From NCBI GenBank assembly GCA_934204655.1, contig CAKPZJ010000009.1, forward strand, positions 29,533 to 93,532: 64,000 bases of DNA, written 5' to 3'. This DNA comes from an uncultured Prevotella sp. (lineage in GTDB: Bacteria; Bacteroidota; Bacteroidia; Bacteroidales; Bacteroidaceae). The notes under the pieces are model-generated. The model was not told the origin of the DNA. It did not search any database and was given only the letters and a program-made list of their open reading frames with translations. The position numbers and the translations under genes are program-made. Within the stretch, counting starts at the first letter, position 1, and each line of letters starts with the position of its first letter. Positions 7,531 through 16,455 of the stretch are shown here, in pieces.

Positions 7531-8658
7531 CTATATTCTCCTTCCTAATTGGTCGATAACGCTGTTCTTCCAATGGGTAAAGTCGCCCTGCTCGATGTGG
7601 GCGCGGGCATCGGAAACGAGGCGCAGGTAGAAGGCGAGGTTATGGATGCTGGCTATCTGCATGGCCAGCAGCTCCTGGGCCTTGAACAGGTGATGCAGGT
7701 AAGCCTTCGTATAGATGGTATCGACCTCGCACCCGTCTGGGTCGATGGGCGAGAAGTCCATCTCCCACTTCTTGTTGCGCATATTCATAGTGCCCTGATA
7801 GGTAAAGAGCATGGCGTTGCGTCCATTGCGGGTCGGCATGACGCAGTCGAACATGTCTACCCCACGGGCGATGGCCTCCAGTATGTTCTCGGGGGTTCCC
7901 ACGCCCATCAGGTAACGCGGCTTGTCCTTGGGAAGTATGTCGTTGACTACCTCAATCATCTCGTACATCACCTCCTTGGGCTCGCCCACCGCCAGACCGC
8001 CAATGGCGTTGCCGTCGGCCCCCTTGTCGGCCACAAACTTAGCCGCCTCGGTACGCAAGTCCTTATAGGTACAGCCCTGGACTATCGGGAACAGGCTCTG
8101 CTCGTACCCGTACAGCGGCTCGGTTTCATTGAACCGCTTGATGCACCTGTCCAGCCACCGCTGGGTAAGCCCCAGACTCTTCTTGGCATAGGCGTAGTCG
8201 CTCTTTCCAGGTGGGCACTCGTCGAGAGCCATCATGATGTCGGCCCCGATGACACGCTCGGTATCCATGACATTCTCGGGGGTGAAGAAGTGCTTAGAGC
8301 CATCTATGTGAGACCTGAACTCGCAGCCCTCTTCACGCAGCTTGCGGATACCGGTCAACGAGAAGACCTGAAAGCCCCCACTGTCAGTCAGAATGGGACG
8401 CTCCCAGCCGTTAAAGCCATGCAGCCCACCTGCCGCACGCAGCACCTCTAAGCCCGGACGCAGGTATAGATGATAGGTGTTACCCAGTATAATCTGGGCC
8501 TTGACCTGCTCGCGCAACTCGCTGAAGTGTACGCCCTTAACGGTACCACAGGTACCTACGGGCATGAAGATAGGCGTCTTAATCTGACCATGGGCGGTAG
8601 TGATGATACCCGTGCGGGCATCGCTTGCCGTGTCGGTATGTTGCAGTTGGAATGTCAT
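7531..8658 (-). CDS. tgt: tRNA-guanine transglycosylase lacking the usual zinc cysteines
   Basis: Tgt exchanges guanine-34 for preQ1 in tRNAs with GUN anticodons (queuosine pathway). At 375 residues it is full length. The general acid/base Asp92 is in TDSGGFQVFS and the nucleophile Asp271 is in DMFDCVMPTRNGR. The usual structural zinc site is CxCxxC followed 22 residues later by His. Here the corresponding stretch reads PIDPDGCEVDTIYTKAYL, with a single Cys310; the distal His339 (SIHNL) is kept. One base separates it from lon upstream and from the permease downstream, so the three are very probably one operon. Confidence 0.95.
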   Translation of the reverse strand: MTFQLQHTDTASDARTGIITTAHGQIKTPIFMPVGTCGTVKGVHFSELREQVKAQIILGNTYHLYLRPGLEVLRAAGGLHGFNGWERPILTDSGGFQVFSLTGIRKLREEGCEFRSHIDGSKHFFTPENVMDTERVIGADIMMALDECPPGKSDYAYAKKSLGLTQRWLDRCIKRFNETEPLYGYEQSLFPIVQGCTYKDLRTEAAKFVADKGADGNAIGGLAVGEPKEVMYEMIEVVNDILPKDKPRYLMGVGTPENILEAIARGVDMFDCVMPTRNGRNAMLFTYQGTMNMRNKKWEMDFSPIDPDGCEVDTIYTKAYLHHLFKAQELLAMQIASIHNLAFYLRLVSDARAHIEQGDFTHWKNSVIDQLGRRI

Positions 8659-8659
8659 A

Positions 8660-11122
8660 TCAGCCGTTGTTCTTCGTATCTGTATCTATGTCAAACTTTA
8701 CGGGATGGGCCACCAGCTCGTCAAGCAGGGCGAAGTCCCATACATCCTGGATGTTCTCTACGTAGTGGAAGGTGACACCCTCCAGGTACATAGCAGGTAT
8801 CTCCTCGATGTCCTTGCGGTTCTCGGCACACATCACGATGTCCGTGATGCCGGCGCGCTTGGCTGCCAGGATTTTCTCCTTGATGCCGCCTACGGGAAGC
8901 ACCTTTCCGCGCAGCGTAATCTCGCCCGTCATGGCCGTATTCTTACGCACCTTGCGCTGGGTGATGGCCGATGCTATCGAGGTGGCTATGGTAATGCCTG
9001 CCGAGGGGCCATCCTTGGGTACTGCCCCTTCTGGTACATGGATGTGGATGTTGTACTGGTCAAAGATGCGGTAGTCTATGTTGAGCCTGTCAGCATGAGC
9101 CTTGACGTACTCCAATGCAATAACGGCGCTCTCCTTCATTACGTCGCCAAGGTTGCCCGTGAGGGTAAGCTTGCCAGCACGGCCCTTGCTCAGCGAGGTC
9201 TCGATAAACAGTATCTCGCCGCCCACGCTGGTCCAAGCCAGGCCGGTAACCACACCGGCATAGTCGTTGCCCTGGTAGATGTCGCGATAGAAAGGCGGTT
9301 TGCCCAAGAGGCCCTCCAAATCCTTGGGCGCAATTTTCTTCAAGGGCAACTTGGCGTCCTTGGCCATCTGAAAGGCCATCTTGCGAAGCGCCTTGTTGAT
9401 CTGTTTCTCCAACTGGCGGACGCCACTCTCGCGCGTGTACCTTTCTATAATAGTCTCCAGAGCCGCCTTGGTAAAGGTGGGTTTCTCGCCAACGGCCGTA
9501 AATCCGTTGTTCTCTAACTCGCGTGGCACCAGGTGGCGCTTGGCTATCTCAATCTTCTCCTCGGTGATGTAGCCACTGACCTCTATAATCTCCATGCGGT
9601 CAAGCAGCGGCCTGGGAATGGTGTTGAGCTCGTTGGCAGTGGCTATGAACATGGCCTTGGACAAGTCGTAGTCCACGTCGAGGTAGTTGTCGTGGAAGGC
9701 GTTGTTCTGCTCGGGGTCGAGCACCTCAAGAAGCGCCGAGGAGGGGTCGCCGTTGAGCGTATTCTGTGTTATCTTGTCTATCTCGTCAAGGATAAACACG
9801 GGGTTAGAAGAGCCAGCTTTCTGGATGCCCTTGATGATACGGCCGGGCATAGCCCCGATGTAGGTACGACGGTGACCGCGTATCTCGGACTCGTCATGAA
9901 GACCACCCAGTGACATGCGCACATACTTGCGACGTAGGGCGGCGGCGATACTCTTGCCCAGGCTGGTCTTGCCCACACCGGGAGGGCCGTAAAGACAGAT
10001 GATGGGCGACTTGAGGTCGCCACGGAGCTTGAGAACGGATATGTATTCGAGGATGCGCTCCTTAACCTTCTCCATGCCGTAGTGGTCATGGTCCAGTATG
10101 CGGCGGGCGCGCTTCAGGTCCAAGTCGTCCTGGGTGTACTCGCCCCAAGGAAGCGACACGTAAGTCTGCAGGTAATTGAGCTGGACGCTATAGTCGGGAC
10201 TCTGAGGGTTGAGCGTGTCGAGTTTCTCGAGTTCGCGGTCAAAAATCTTGGCCACCTCGGGTGTCCACTTCTTCATGGCAGCTTTCTCGGCCAGTTCCTT
10301 CTTCTCGGGAGAGCCCTCGCCACGTCCCAGTTCCTCCTTTATATTCTTAATCTGCTGCTGCAGGAAATATTCGCGTTGCTGCTCGTCCAGCTCTTCACGC
10401 GTTTTCATCCTAATCTGCGTTCGCAGCTGCAAGAACTGCAGCTCGCGGTTGAGCAACCTTAACATGTTGAGTGCGCGGTCCATCACGTTGGTGTCCTGGA
10501 GCAGCGCCATCTTGTCCTTGACGGCAAAGGGAAGTGTGGTGCAAAGGAAATTGAGGTTGACGACCGGGTTCTTGATGTTGTCGACAGAGAACACCATCTC
10601 GTCGGCCAAGTCCTCGTTCTTATGGATAAACTCCTTGGAAGCAGCCACCAGGTCTACCATGGCCGTGTTGAACGCCTTGTCATTGGGAGCCGGCATTATC
10701 TCGGCCCGCTCAGACACCTGGCCGCAGAGATAGGGGCGGGTCTTGGCGAGGCTGTCCAGATGGCAGCGGCCGAGTATCTGGAAAATGGCCGTGCTGTTCT
10801 CACTGCCGGGCAGGTCGATACGACGTACCAGCTTGGCATAACAGCCATACTTGTGCAGGTCGGCCTCCTTGGGATGCTCTACCTCGGGCGACACCTGGGC
10901 GAAGATGGCTATCTGCTGCCCTGGGTGCTTCTCCAGATAGCTGAGCAGCTTGACACTCTGCTCGCGGCCCACCAGTATAGGCGTGATGACCGCGGGAAAG
11001 ACCACCATGTTACGCGTGGCCAGAATGGGCACCTCGCCCTCGGGGCTGTTGCCGTATAGGGTGCTGATGTCGCCATCGTACTCTGCTATCATCTGTATGG
11101 ATGCTTTAGTTCTATCTTCCAT
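8660..11122 (-). CDS. lon: ATP-dependent Lon protease
   Basis: A 820-residue cytoplasmic AAA+ serine protease that degrades misfolded and regulatory proteins. I start at the ATG of [18 protein letters not shown]; an in-frame ATG nine codons earlier (11149) is possible. Order: LON substrate-binding domain ([20 protein letters not shown]); coiled coil; Walker [10 protein letters not shown] (~379-387); Walker B FILDEIDK; and the protease domain with the Ser-Lys dyad Ser707 (PKDGPSAG) and Lys750 ([10 protein letters not shown]). It is first in the operon lon-tgt-LptF/G-helicase. The promoter is at 11211, leaving a leader of about 85 bases. Confidence 0.97.
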   Translation of the reverse strand: MEDRTKASIQMIAEYDGDISTLYGNSPEGEVPILATRNMVVFPAVITPILVGREQSVKLLSYLEKHPGQQIAIFAQVSPEVEHPKEADLHKYGCYAKLVRRIDLPGSENSTAIFQILGRCHLDSLAKTRPYLCGQVSERAEIMPAPNDKAFNTAMVDLVAASKEFIHKNEDLADEMVFSVDNIKNPVVNLNFLCTTLPFAVKDKMALLQDTNVMDRALNMLRLLNRELQFLQLRTQIRMKTREELDEQQREYFLQQQIKNIKEELGRGEGSPEKKELAEKAAMKKWTPEVAKIFDRELEKLDTLNPQSPDYSVQLNYLQTYVSLPWGEYTQDDLDLKRARRILDHDHYGMEKVKERILEYISVLKLRGDLKSPIICLYGPPGVGKTSLGKSIAAALRRKYVRMSLGGLHDESEIRGHRRTYIGAMPGRIIKGIQKAGSSNPVFILDEIDKITQNTLNGDPSSALLEVLDPEQNNAFHDNYLDVDYDLSKAMFIATANELNTIPRPLLDRMEIIEVSGYITEEKIEIAKRHLVPRELENNGFTAVGEKPTFTKAALETIIERYTRESGVRQLEKQINKALRKMAFQMAKDAKLPLKKIAPKDLEGLLGKPPFYRDIYQGNDYAGVVTGLAWTSVGGEILFIETSLSKGRAGKLTLTGNLGDVMKESAVIALEYVKAHADRLNIDYRIFDQYNIHIHVPEGAVPKDGPSAGITIATSIASAITQRKVRKNTAMTGEITLRGKVLPVGGIKEKILAAKRAGITDIVMCAENRKDIEEIPAMYLEGVTFHYVENIQDVWDFALLDELVAHPVKFDIDTDTKNNG

Positions 11123-11210
11123 TATCTTTCTAATCGTTATAAGACACAAAAAATGGCCCCTCTCACGGCTGGGCGACTTGCCCTAACGGCCGAATGGGCG
11201 CAATCAGTTG

Positions 11211-11218
11211 CAAAGGTA
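11211..11218 (-). promoter_or_regulatory. lon operon promoter, -7 element TACCTTTG
   Basis: Matches TAnnTTTG on the minus strand, with start near 11206. It should drive lon, tgt, the Lpt permease and the helicase. Confidence 0.65.
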
Positions 11219-11606
11219 CTCATTTTTATTCAATTACCGGGGGCTCGCAGCCACTTATTTTATATAAATAAGGTGAAAGCAGGGTGCTTGGAGCGCCTGG
11301 GAGCCATCTGAATGGTAAAAATGTAAAAAGGTAAAAAAAAACAAAAAGCGCAGCCTGTGTGCTGGGGCAGGCTGTCGACATGGTAATGGCTGTCGCGAAA
11401 ATCACGGAGGCCGTCATTAGCAAGCTGGGAGCTATCTTTAGAAGTCTAAAGGTCGGTCTTTTCGTTTCCAGCAATGATTATTGGCCTGGCAAGAGCAATA
11501 CTTAGGCAACGCGTTTTACTTTTTTACTTTTCAACATCGGTCCTTTCATCGGCCGCAGCCACTTTGGCCGTTGCTGGGACAATAAAACGGAGCATGGGAG
11601 CGTTAT
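11219..11606. other. 388-bp gene-free region holding dispersed repeat copy B
   Basis: No credible gene. A purine-rich tract (11313-11350, runs of GGTAAAAA) lies left of repeat copy B and a pyrimidine tract (11513-11530, TTTTACTTTTTTACTTTT) lies right of it, the same flanking arrangement as at 3.2-3.5 kb. A small hairpin AGCCTG / CAGGCT occurs at about 11353-11372. I see no promoter for trmN6. Confidence 0.65.
11388..11490 (+). repeat. Dispersed intergenic repeat, copy B
   Basis: Starts GGCTGTCGCGAAAATCACGG like copy D. The hairpin CTTTAGAAGTCTAAAG is at 11436-11451, followed by GTCGGTCTTTTCGTTTCC. Confidence 0.85.
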
Positions 11607-12308
11607 ATGGATATGGAAAAAGACGGCTTTACATTTCGCGCGTTCAGCGTACGACAGGACAAGTGTGCCATGAAGGTGGGAACCGATGGCGTGCTGTTAG
11701 GGGCATGGGCTTCGGGTGGCGCGCGCATACTGGATATAGGAACGGGGACGGGACTGATAGCTCTCATCATGGCTCAGCGTTTCGGCGAGAGCATGATAGA
11801 CGCGATAGATATAGACGCTGATGCCTGCGAACAGGCCCGGCAGAACGTGGCCGACAGCCAGTTTGCCAGCCGCATACACGTATGGCAGAGCGACTTACAG
11901 CATTTCAGTTCCCCGAAGCCCTACGATGCCATTGTGTGTAATCCGCCATTTTTTGTCAACGCCCTCAGGTGCCCGGACAGCAAGCGCACCATGGCCCGCC
12001 ACACCGACACGCTGTCGCCGCGCGACCTCTTCGCACATGCCTATCGGCTGCTTGCCGACGGGGGGGCGTTTGCCCTCATCATACCCACCGACCAGGCCGA
12101 CAGGTTTGTGGCCGAGAGCATCATAGCGGGGTTCTTCGAGAAAGACAGGGTAAGGGTTAAGACCACCGAGCGCAAGGCGGCCAAACGATTGCTGCTCAGT
12201 TTTACCAAGAAGAGTAGTGCGGCACGAACCGATACCGAGCAAGTGCTCTTCTACGGACAGCAGAAGAGTGAGTGGTACCACACCCTCACGGCCGACCTGT
12301 ACCTATAG
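11607..12308 (+). CDS. trmN6: tRNA1(Val) (adenine-37-N6)-methyltransferase
   Basis: A 233-residue Rossmann-fold SAM methyltransferase of the TrmN6 (YfiC) family. It begins with the family-typical F..F.v.Q....MKVGTDGVLLGAW, then the SAM-binding ILDIGTGTGLIAL (41-53), acidic DAIDID, and the amino-methylase motif NPPFF (112-116), which marks N6-adenine methylation. The family target is A37 of tRNA-Val1. An alternative start is the ATG two codons later. It converges on the lipid kinase gene, with no obvious terminator in the 29 bases between them. Confidence 0.92.
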   Translation: MDMEKDGFTFRAFSVRQDKCAMKVGTDGVLLGAWASGGARILDIGTGTGLIALIMAQRFGESMIDAIDIDADACEQARQNVADSQFASRIHVWQSDLQHFSSPKPYDAIVCNPPFFVNALRCPDSKRTMARHTDTLSPRDLFAHAYRLLADGGAFALIIPTDQADRFVAESIIAGFFEKDRVRVKTTERKAAKRLLLSFTKKSSAARTDTEQVLFYGQQKSEWYHTLTADLYL

Positions 12309-12337
12309 CCCCGCAGCGGCTGTCGCCACCGCGATGG

Positions 12338-13366
12338 TTACAGGTTCAGCTTGCGCTGCAGCACCTTGCTCAGTGCCAGCACATTACGTCCCTGCTTGGT
12401 AATATCCTCGCGCACGATACTAATCTCGTTAAAAAGTTCGGCGGCAGCACTCTGCAGCATGTTGGGCATACGGCTGCGCTTGTCGGCATAAGGATTTACG
12501 ATGATGCGTATGCCCTTTTCCATCAGCTTGACCTCTACGTCGGCATCCGTCATCACGGGGTCGCCGTCATAGTGTATCACCCCAGGCTTGCTGCGGTGTA
12601 TAAAGAGGCGCTTGGTACGGAATGTCTTTATCTTGGAACTCTTGTCGAGCGTCTTGTTAAACATGTCGATGCTAATCTGCGGTGCCTCCAACAGGTCGAA
12701 CGGCTCCATGATGATAACGTCCATCAGTCCGTCGCTCATAGATGCCTGGGGCGCTATATAGCAGTTGTTGCCATACTGCGAGGCATTGGCACACGACACT
12801 AAAAACGCCTTGTAGGTGGCCGTACCCTTGTCATCGCGCAGCTCGTAGGTCTCGGGCTGATACTTCAGGCCCTCTTCCAGCACCTTCTGTACGTAGGTAA
12901 TGGGGCCGCGCTTGCCAGCCTCGGCAAATTTCTGGCTCACATAGGCATCGAAGCCCATGCCACAGGTACAGAAGAACGGGTAACCGTTGATAACACCGTA
13001 GTCCAGGTCGTGTACCTCACAGATATTTATCAGTTCTATCGCCTTGCGCACATTGATGGGTATCATCAGGTGGCGGGCCAGTCCGTTGCCCGACCCACAG
13101 GGTATGATGCCCAGCGCGGTAGGCGTGTGTACGATGGCCCGGGCCACCTCGTTGACCGTGCCATCGCCTCCTACAGCCACGCATATATCCACCCCGTCGG
13201 CAGCCGCCTGACGGGCCATTTTCTCTGCATGGCCAGCATACTCCGTATGGCGGATTTCATAGCTGAACTTGCCGGTGTCGATATATCTATCCACAAGCTC
13301 GGGCACAGCCTCTTTACTGGATGTGCCTGATATAGGGTTCATTATGAATAATATTCGCTTCTTCAT
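12338..13366 (-). CDS. Diacylglycerol/sphingoid-type lipid kinase (DagK/YegS family)
   Basis: A 342-residue soluble lipid kinase that transfers phosphate from ATP to a lipid hydroxyl. The family signature is complete: FIMNPISGT near the N-terminus; the nucleotide-binding GGDGTVNEV (66-74); and GIIPCGSGNGLARHL just after, with a beta-sandwich C-terminal domain. The acceptor cannot be read from sequence; diacylglycerol and sphingoid bases are both used in this superfamily. It is divergent from serine palmitoyltransferase with 158 bases between the start codons, which makes a sphingolipid-related substrate plausible but unproven. Confidence 0.88.
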   Translation of the reverse strand: MKKRILFIMNPISGTSSKEAVPELVDRYIDTGKFSYEIRHTEYAGHAEKMARQAAADGVDICVAVGGDGTVNEVARAIVHTPTALGIIPCGSGNGLARHLMIPINVRKAIELINICEVHDLDYGVINGYPFFCTCGMGFDAYVSQKFAEAGKRGPITYVQKVLEEGLKYQPETYELRDDKGTATYKAFLVSCANASQYGNNCYIAPQASMSDGLMDVIIMEPFDLLEAPQISIDMFNKTLDKSSKIKTFRTKRLFIHRSKPGVIHYDGDPVMTDADVEVKLMEKGIRIIVNPYADKRSRMPNMLQSAAAELFNEISIVREDITKQGRNVLALSKVLQRKLNL

Positions 13367-13382
13367 GCAATTAATCTTTGTG

Positions 13383-13390
13383 CAAAAATA
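13383..13390 (-). promoter_or_regulatory. Lipid kinase promoter, -7 element TATTTTTG
   Basis: TAnnTTTG on the minus strand, 17-24 bases upstream of the kinase ATG; divergent from the spt promoter. Confidence 0.65.
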
Positions 13391-13484
13391 CGAAAAACCA
13401 ATCCATTAGCCCCCGAATGGCCCAATTATTTTTGCCAAACACGTTATTTCTTATGAAGAAACGCCATTTTTAGAGTTTTTTTTG

Positions 13485-13492
13485 TACCTTTG
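13485..13492 (+). promoter_or_regulatory. spt promoter, -7 element TACCTTTG
   Basis: TAnnTTTG 33 bases upstream of the spt ATG, preceded by a T-rich stretch. Confidence 0.7.
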
Positions 13493-13524
13493 CAGAAAAT
13501 TTTGACTAAAACCAAGAGTTTAAA

Positions 13525-14712
13525 ATGGGACAATTACAAGAAAGGTATAAGAAATACCGCGAGCCGCAGAAATATATGGATGCAGGAGTGTACCCTTATT
13601 TCAGAGCGATAACCAGCAAACAGGGTCCTGAAGTTGAGATGGACGGTCACAAGGTGCTCATGTTCGGCTCTAATGCCTACACTGGCCTAACAGGCGATGA
13701 GAGAGTTATCGCTGCTGCACACAAGGCGCTGGATAAGTATGGCTCCGGATGTGCTGGAAGCCGTTTCCTCAATGGTACCCTTGACATCCACGTACAGTTA
13801 GAGAAAGAACTCGCAGAATTTGAACATAAAGACAATGCACTCTGCTTTGCAACAGGTTTCTCCGTTAACGCTGGCGTTATCGCCATGGTGGTGGGCCGGG
13901 GCGACTATATTATCTGCGACGACCGCGACCACGCCAGTATCGTAGACGGCCGCCGTCTGTCGTTTGCCACGCAGCTGCACTACAAGCACAATGATATGGA
14001 AGACCTGGAGCGGGTGCTCCAGAAACTGCCTCTGGAAGCCGTCAAGCTGATAGTAGTAGACGGTGTGTTCTCGATGGAGGGCGACTTGGCTAAGCTGCCG
14101 GAAATCGTGGAGCTGAAGCACAAGTACAACTGCTCTGTCATGGTAGACGAGGCTCACGGACTGGGTGTCTTTGGCAAACAGGGACGGGGCGTGTGCGACC
14201 ACTTCGGGCTTACCGACGAGGTAGACCTTATCATGGGTACTTTCTCTAAGAGCCTGGCATCTATCGGTGGTTTTATCGCAGGCGACAAGGATACCATCAA
14301 CTATCTGCGCCATACCTGCCGTACCTATATCTTCAGTGCGAGCGATACACCTGCCGCTACAGCTGCTGCCTTAGAGGCTCTGCACATCATACAGCAGGAG
14401 CCTGAGCGTCTGGAGCATCTGTGGAACATCACCCACTACGCCCTGAAGCGTTTCAAGGAAGAGGGCTTCGAGATAGGAGATACCGAGAGCCCCATCATAC
14501 CGCTCTATGTACGCGATATAGAGAAGACTTTCCTCGTAACCAAGCTGGCTTTCGAGAACGGAGTATTCATTAACCCCGTAATCCCCCCTGCCTGCGCCCC
14601 ACAGGACACGCTGGTGCGGTTCGCCCTTATGGCTACCCACTCACAGGAGCAGGTGGAGCGTGGCGTGCAGATCCTGAAGAAGTCATTCCAGGAACTGGGC
14701 ATTATCAAGTAA
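13525..14712 (+). CDS. spt: Serine palmitoyltransferase (alpha-oxoamine synthase family)
   Basis: Spt condenses serine with a long acyl-CoA to 3-ketosphinganine, the first step of sphingolipid synthesis, using PLP. The 395-residue protein has the fold-type I core: VDEAHG with Asp208 and His211, and the PLP lysine Lys242 in GTFSKSLASIGGF. The N-terminal region (MGQLQERYKKYREPQKYMDAG, MFGSNAYTGLTGDERV, KYGSGCAGSRFLNGT) closely resembles what I recall of the Bacteroides Spt, which favours Spt over BioF, Kbl or HemA. It has its own promoter and terminator and is divergent from a lipid kinase. Confidence 0.9.
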   Translation: MGQLQERYKKYREPQKYMDAGVYPYFRAITSKQGPEVEMDGHKVLMFGSNAYTGLTGDERVIAAAHKALDKYGSGCAGSRFLNGTLDIHVQLEKELAEFEHKDNALCFATGFSVNAGVIAMVVGRGDYIICDDRDHASIVDGRRLSFATQLHYKHNDMEDLERVLQKLPLEAVKLIVVDGVFSMEGDLAKLPEIVELKHKYNCSVMVDEAHGLGVFGKQGRGVCDHFGLTDEVDLIMGTFSKSLASIGGFIAGDKDTINYLRHTCRTYIFSASDTPAATAAALEALHIIQQEPERLEHLWNITHYALKRFKEEGFEIGDTESPIIPLYVRDIEKTFLVTKLAFENGVFINPVIPPACAPQDTLVRFALMATHSQEQVERGVQILKKSFQELGIIK

Positions 14713-14735
14713 GCTACTACGCTATTTATCACTAT

Positions 14736-14770
14736 AAAGCTGGCAGAGACAGGTTTCTGCCAGCTTTTTT
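14736..14770 (+). terminator. Intrinsic terminator after spt
   Basis: 12-bp stem AAAGCTGGCAGA / TCTGCCAGCTTT with an 8-base loop, followed by a T run; 23 bases after the spt stop. Confidence 0.9.
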
Positions 14771-14848
14771 ACTATCTGCCCTACCCGCCTGACTGGTATG
14801 GCAGCGATATTTTCGGGTACAACGGGCCTGTAAATGGAAAAAACTTCG

Positions 14849-14856
14849 TATTTTTG
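14849..14856 (+). promoter_or_regulatory. tatC promoter, -7 element TATTTTTG
   Basis: TAnnTTTG 41 bases before the tatC ATG. Confidence 0.65.
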
Positions 14857-14897
14857 CAGCGCTTAATACATATATAATAGGTAACTACTTAACAGAA

Positions 14898-15662
14898 ATG
14901 GACATAGAGTCGAACAACGAGCTTACCTTCTGGGAGCATCTTGACGTATTGCGAGGCAGCCTGATACGCATTGTACTGGTATCGGTCATCACGGCGCTGG
15001 TGGCTTTTTTCTTCAAGGATGAGCTGTTTAGCATAGTACTCGCCCCGCGTAACTCCAACTTCTTCATATACAAGTTACTGGGTGGGGATCCGTTCGATAT
15101 TAAGCTGGTGAATATCGGCCTGACCGAGCAGTTTATGATTCACATGAAGACGGCTTTCTGCTTCGGCATCCTGGTGGCTTCGCCCTACATACTGTACCTC
15201 TTATACAAGTTTGTGTCGCCTGCGCTCTATCAGAACGAGCGCCGCTACGCCTTGCGCATCGTGGGGGGTGGCTACGTCATGTTCATAGTGGGTGTGCTGG
15301 TCAACTACTGCGTGATATTCCCGCTCACGGTACGCTTCTTAGGCAACTACCAGGTTAGCGAAAGCGTGGGCAACATGCTATCGCTCCAGTCGTACATGGA
15401 CACGCTGATGACTATGACTTTTGTATTTGGCGTGGTGTTCGAGATACCTGTTATTAGTTGGCTACTGGCCATGTTCGGACTGCTAAAGGCTCAGTGGATG
15501 CGCCAGTATCGTAAAAATGCGTTTGTGGTGATACTCATTATAGCCGCGGTCATCACCCCCACTTCCGATGCGTTTACCATGTCTATCGTGGCGCTCCCCA
15601 TCTGGCTGCTCTACGAGGTAAGCATCATCATCGTGGCCCATACCAAACGTGTCATCAACTGA
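14898..15662 (+). CDS. tatC: Twin-arginine protein translocase subunit TatC
   Basis: A 254-residue inner-membrane protein with six transmembrane helices that recognises twin-arginine signal peptides of folded, often cofactor-bearing proteins. The N-terminal TFWEHLDVLRGSLIRI is the conserved E-L-R cytoplasmic motif; the first helix follows (IVLVSVITALVAFFF). Central and C-terminal parts (PYILYLLYKFVSPAL, RKNAFVVILIIAAVITPTSD) also match. No tatA or tatB lies next to it, so the partner must be elsewhere. Two proteins with Tat-type motifs are encoded at 43.8-46.8 kb. A 5-bp hairpin AGCCGCTTACGGCT follows its stop, next to the convergent trmO. Confidence 0.93.
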   Translation: MDIESNNELTFWEHLDVLRGSLIRIVLVSVITALVAFFFKDELFSIVLAPRNSNFFIYKLLGGDPFDIKLVNIGLTEQFMIHMKTAFCFGILVASPYILYLLYKFVSPALYQNERRYALRIVGGGYVMFIVGVLVNYCVIFPLTVRFLGNYQVSESVGNMLSLQSYMDTLMTMTFVFGVVFEIPVISWLLAMFGLLKAQWMRQYRKNAFVVILIIAAVITPTSDAFTMSIVALPIWLLYEVSIIIVAHTKRVIN

Positions 15663-15677
15663 TACAGCCGCTTACGG

Positions 15678-16358
15678 CTATGCTTCACGGGTAGCATCGG
15701 TTACCTCTACCCTCCCATTGGCTACGCGGAAATGTATATCGTAGCCTCCGTAGGGCATACCGTAGATCTTCTGATTGTCCTTGTGGTAGTGTGGGCGAGG
15801 GTCCAGTTCCAGTATTTTAGTAAGAGCCAACATTTGTTGGCCTGTAAACAGCCGACGCACCTTTGAGGGTATCTCCACGTTCAGCCGTTTCAGCACATGC
15901 GTATCGGTAAAACCGCCCCGGGCCTCGGGGTGGCTGTCGGCATAGGGCACGTAGGGCTTAATGTCATAAATGGGGGTACCATCCATCAGGTCGGCACCAT
16001 GAACATGGATAACGGGACCACGGCTGTCGTCCCAAGCAATATGGCTGATACGTACAGACGATAGTCCCAATGGATTAGGGCGGAACGGCGAGCGCGTGGC
16101 AAATACGCCCATCTTCTCATTGCCTCCCAACAGAGGTGGGCGAACCACCAGGCTGTTAGCCGAGTGGCTATTGGCCGAAAATTCCCATATTAGCCAGAGA
16201 TAATCAAACTCTTCCAGCCCACGCAGGGCATCTGCATTGCGATAGGTGGGTACAAATACTATCTCGCCCTCTAACTCGGCTACCAAGCCGCTCTGCTTGG
16301 GCACTCCAAACTTGGACTTAAAGGGTGAGCGGAATATGGCAATAGGTTCGATGGTCAT
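15678..16358 (-). CDS. trmO: tRNA (t6A37 N6)-methyltransferase TrmO (YaeB family)
   Basis: A 226-residue beta-barrel SAM methyltransferase that converts t6A37 to m6t6A in tRNA-Thr. I start at MTIEPIAIFRSPFKSKFGVP: upstream in-frame ATGs at 16391 and beyond overlap the preceding terminator. Motifs: SPFKSKFGVPKQSG, the family's opening; FDYLWLIWEF; FATRSPFRPNPLGLS; and DLMDGTPIYDIKPYVPYAD, all strong TrmO/TsaA signatures. It lies 33 bases beyond the uxu terminator without a clear promoter of its own (nearest is TATGTTTT, overlapping the T run), so read-through may express it. Confidence 0.92.
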   Translation of the reverse strand: MTIEPIAIFRSPFKSKFGVPKQSGLVAELEGEIVFVPTYRNADALRGLEEFDYLWLIWEFSANSHSANSLVVRPPLLGGNEKMGVFATRSPFRPNPLGLSSVRISHIAWDDSRGPVIHVHGADLMDGTPIYDIKPYVPYADSHPEARGGFTDTHVLKRLNVEIPSKVRRLFTGQQMLALTKILELDPRPHYHKDNQKIYGMPYGGYDIHFRVANGRVEVTDATREA

Positions 16359-16392
16359 CTCGGTTATGACTGGTGCTATTCTGGAAAACATA

Positions 16393-16443
16393 AAAAAAGC
16401 CATCCCCCTACAGCCGATAATCAGTAGCGGTGTAGGGGGATGG
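16393..16443 (-). terminator. Intrinsic terminator of the uxu operon
   Basis: Perfect 13-bp stem CCATCCCCCTACA / TGTAGGGGGATGG (16400-16412 and 16431-16443), followed on the minus strand by a run of seven T. It lies 12 bases beyond the SDR stop. Confidence 0.9.
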
Positions 16444-16455
16444 TATGGAATTTTA

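Noticed and set aside
11226..11474. Minus-strand frame of 82 codons next to lon
   Set aside because: It is the translated dispersed repeat plus a low-complexity A/T tract; no promoter or homologous domain.
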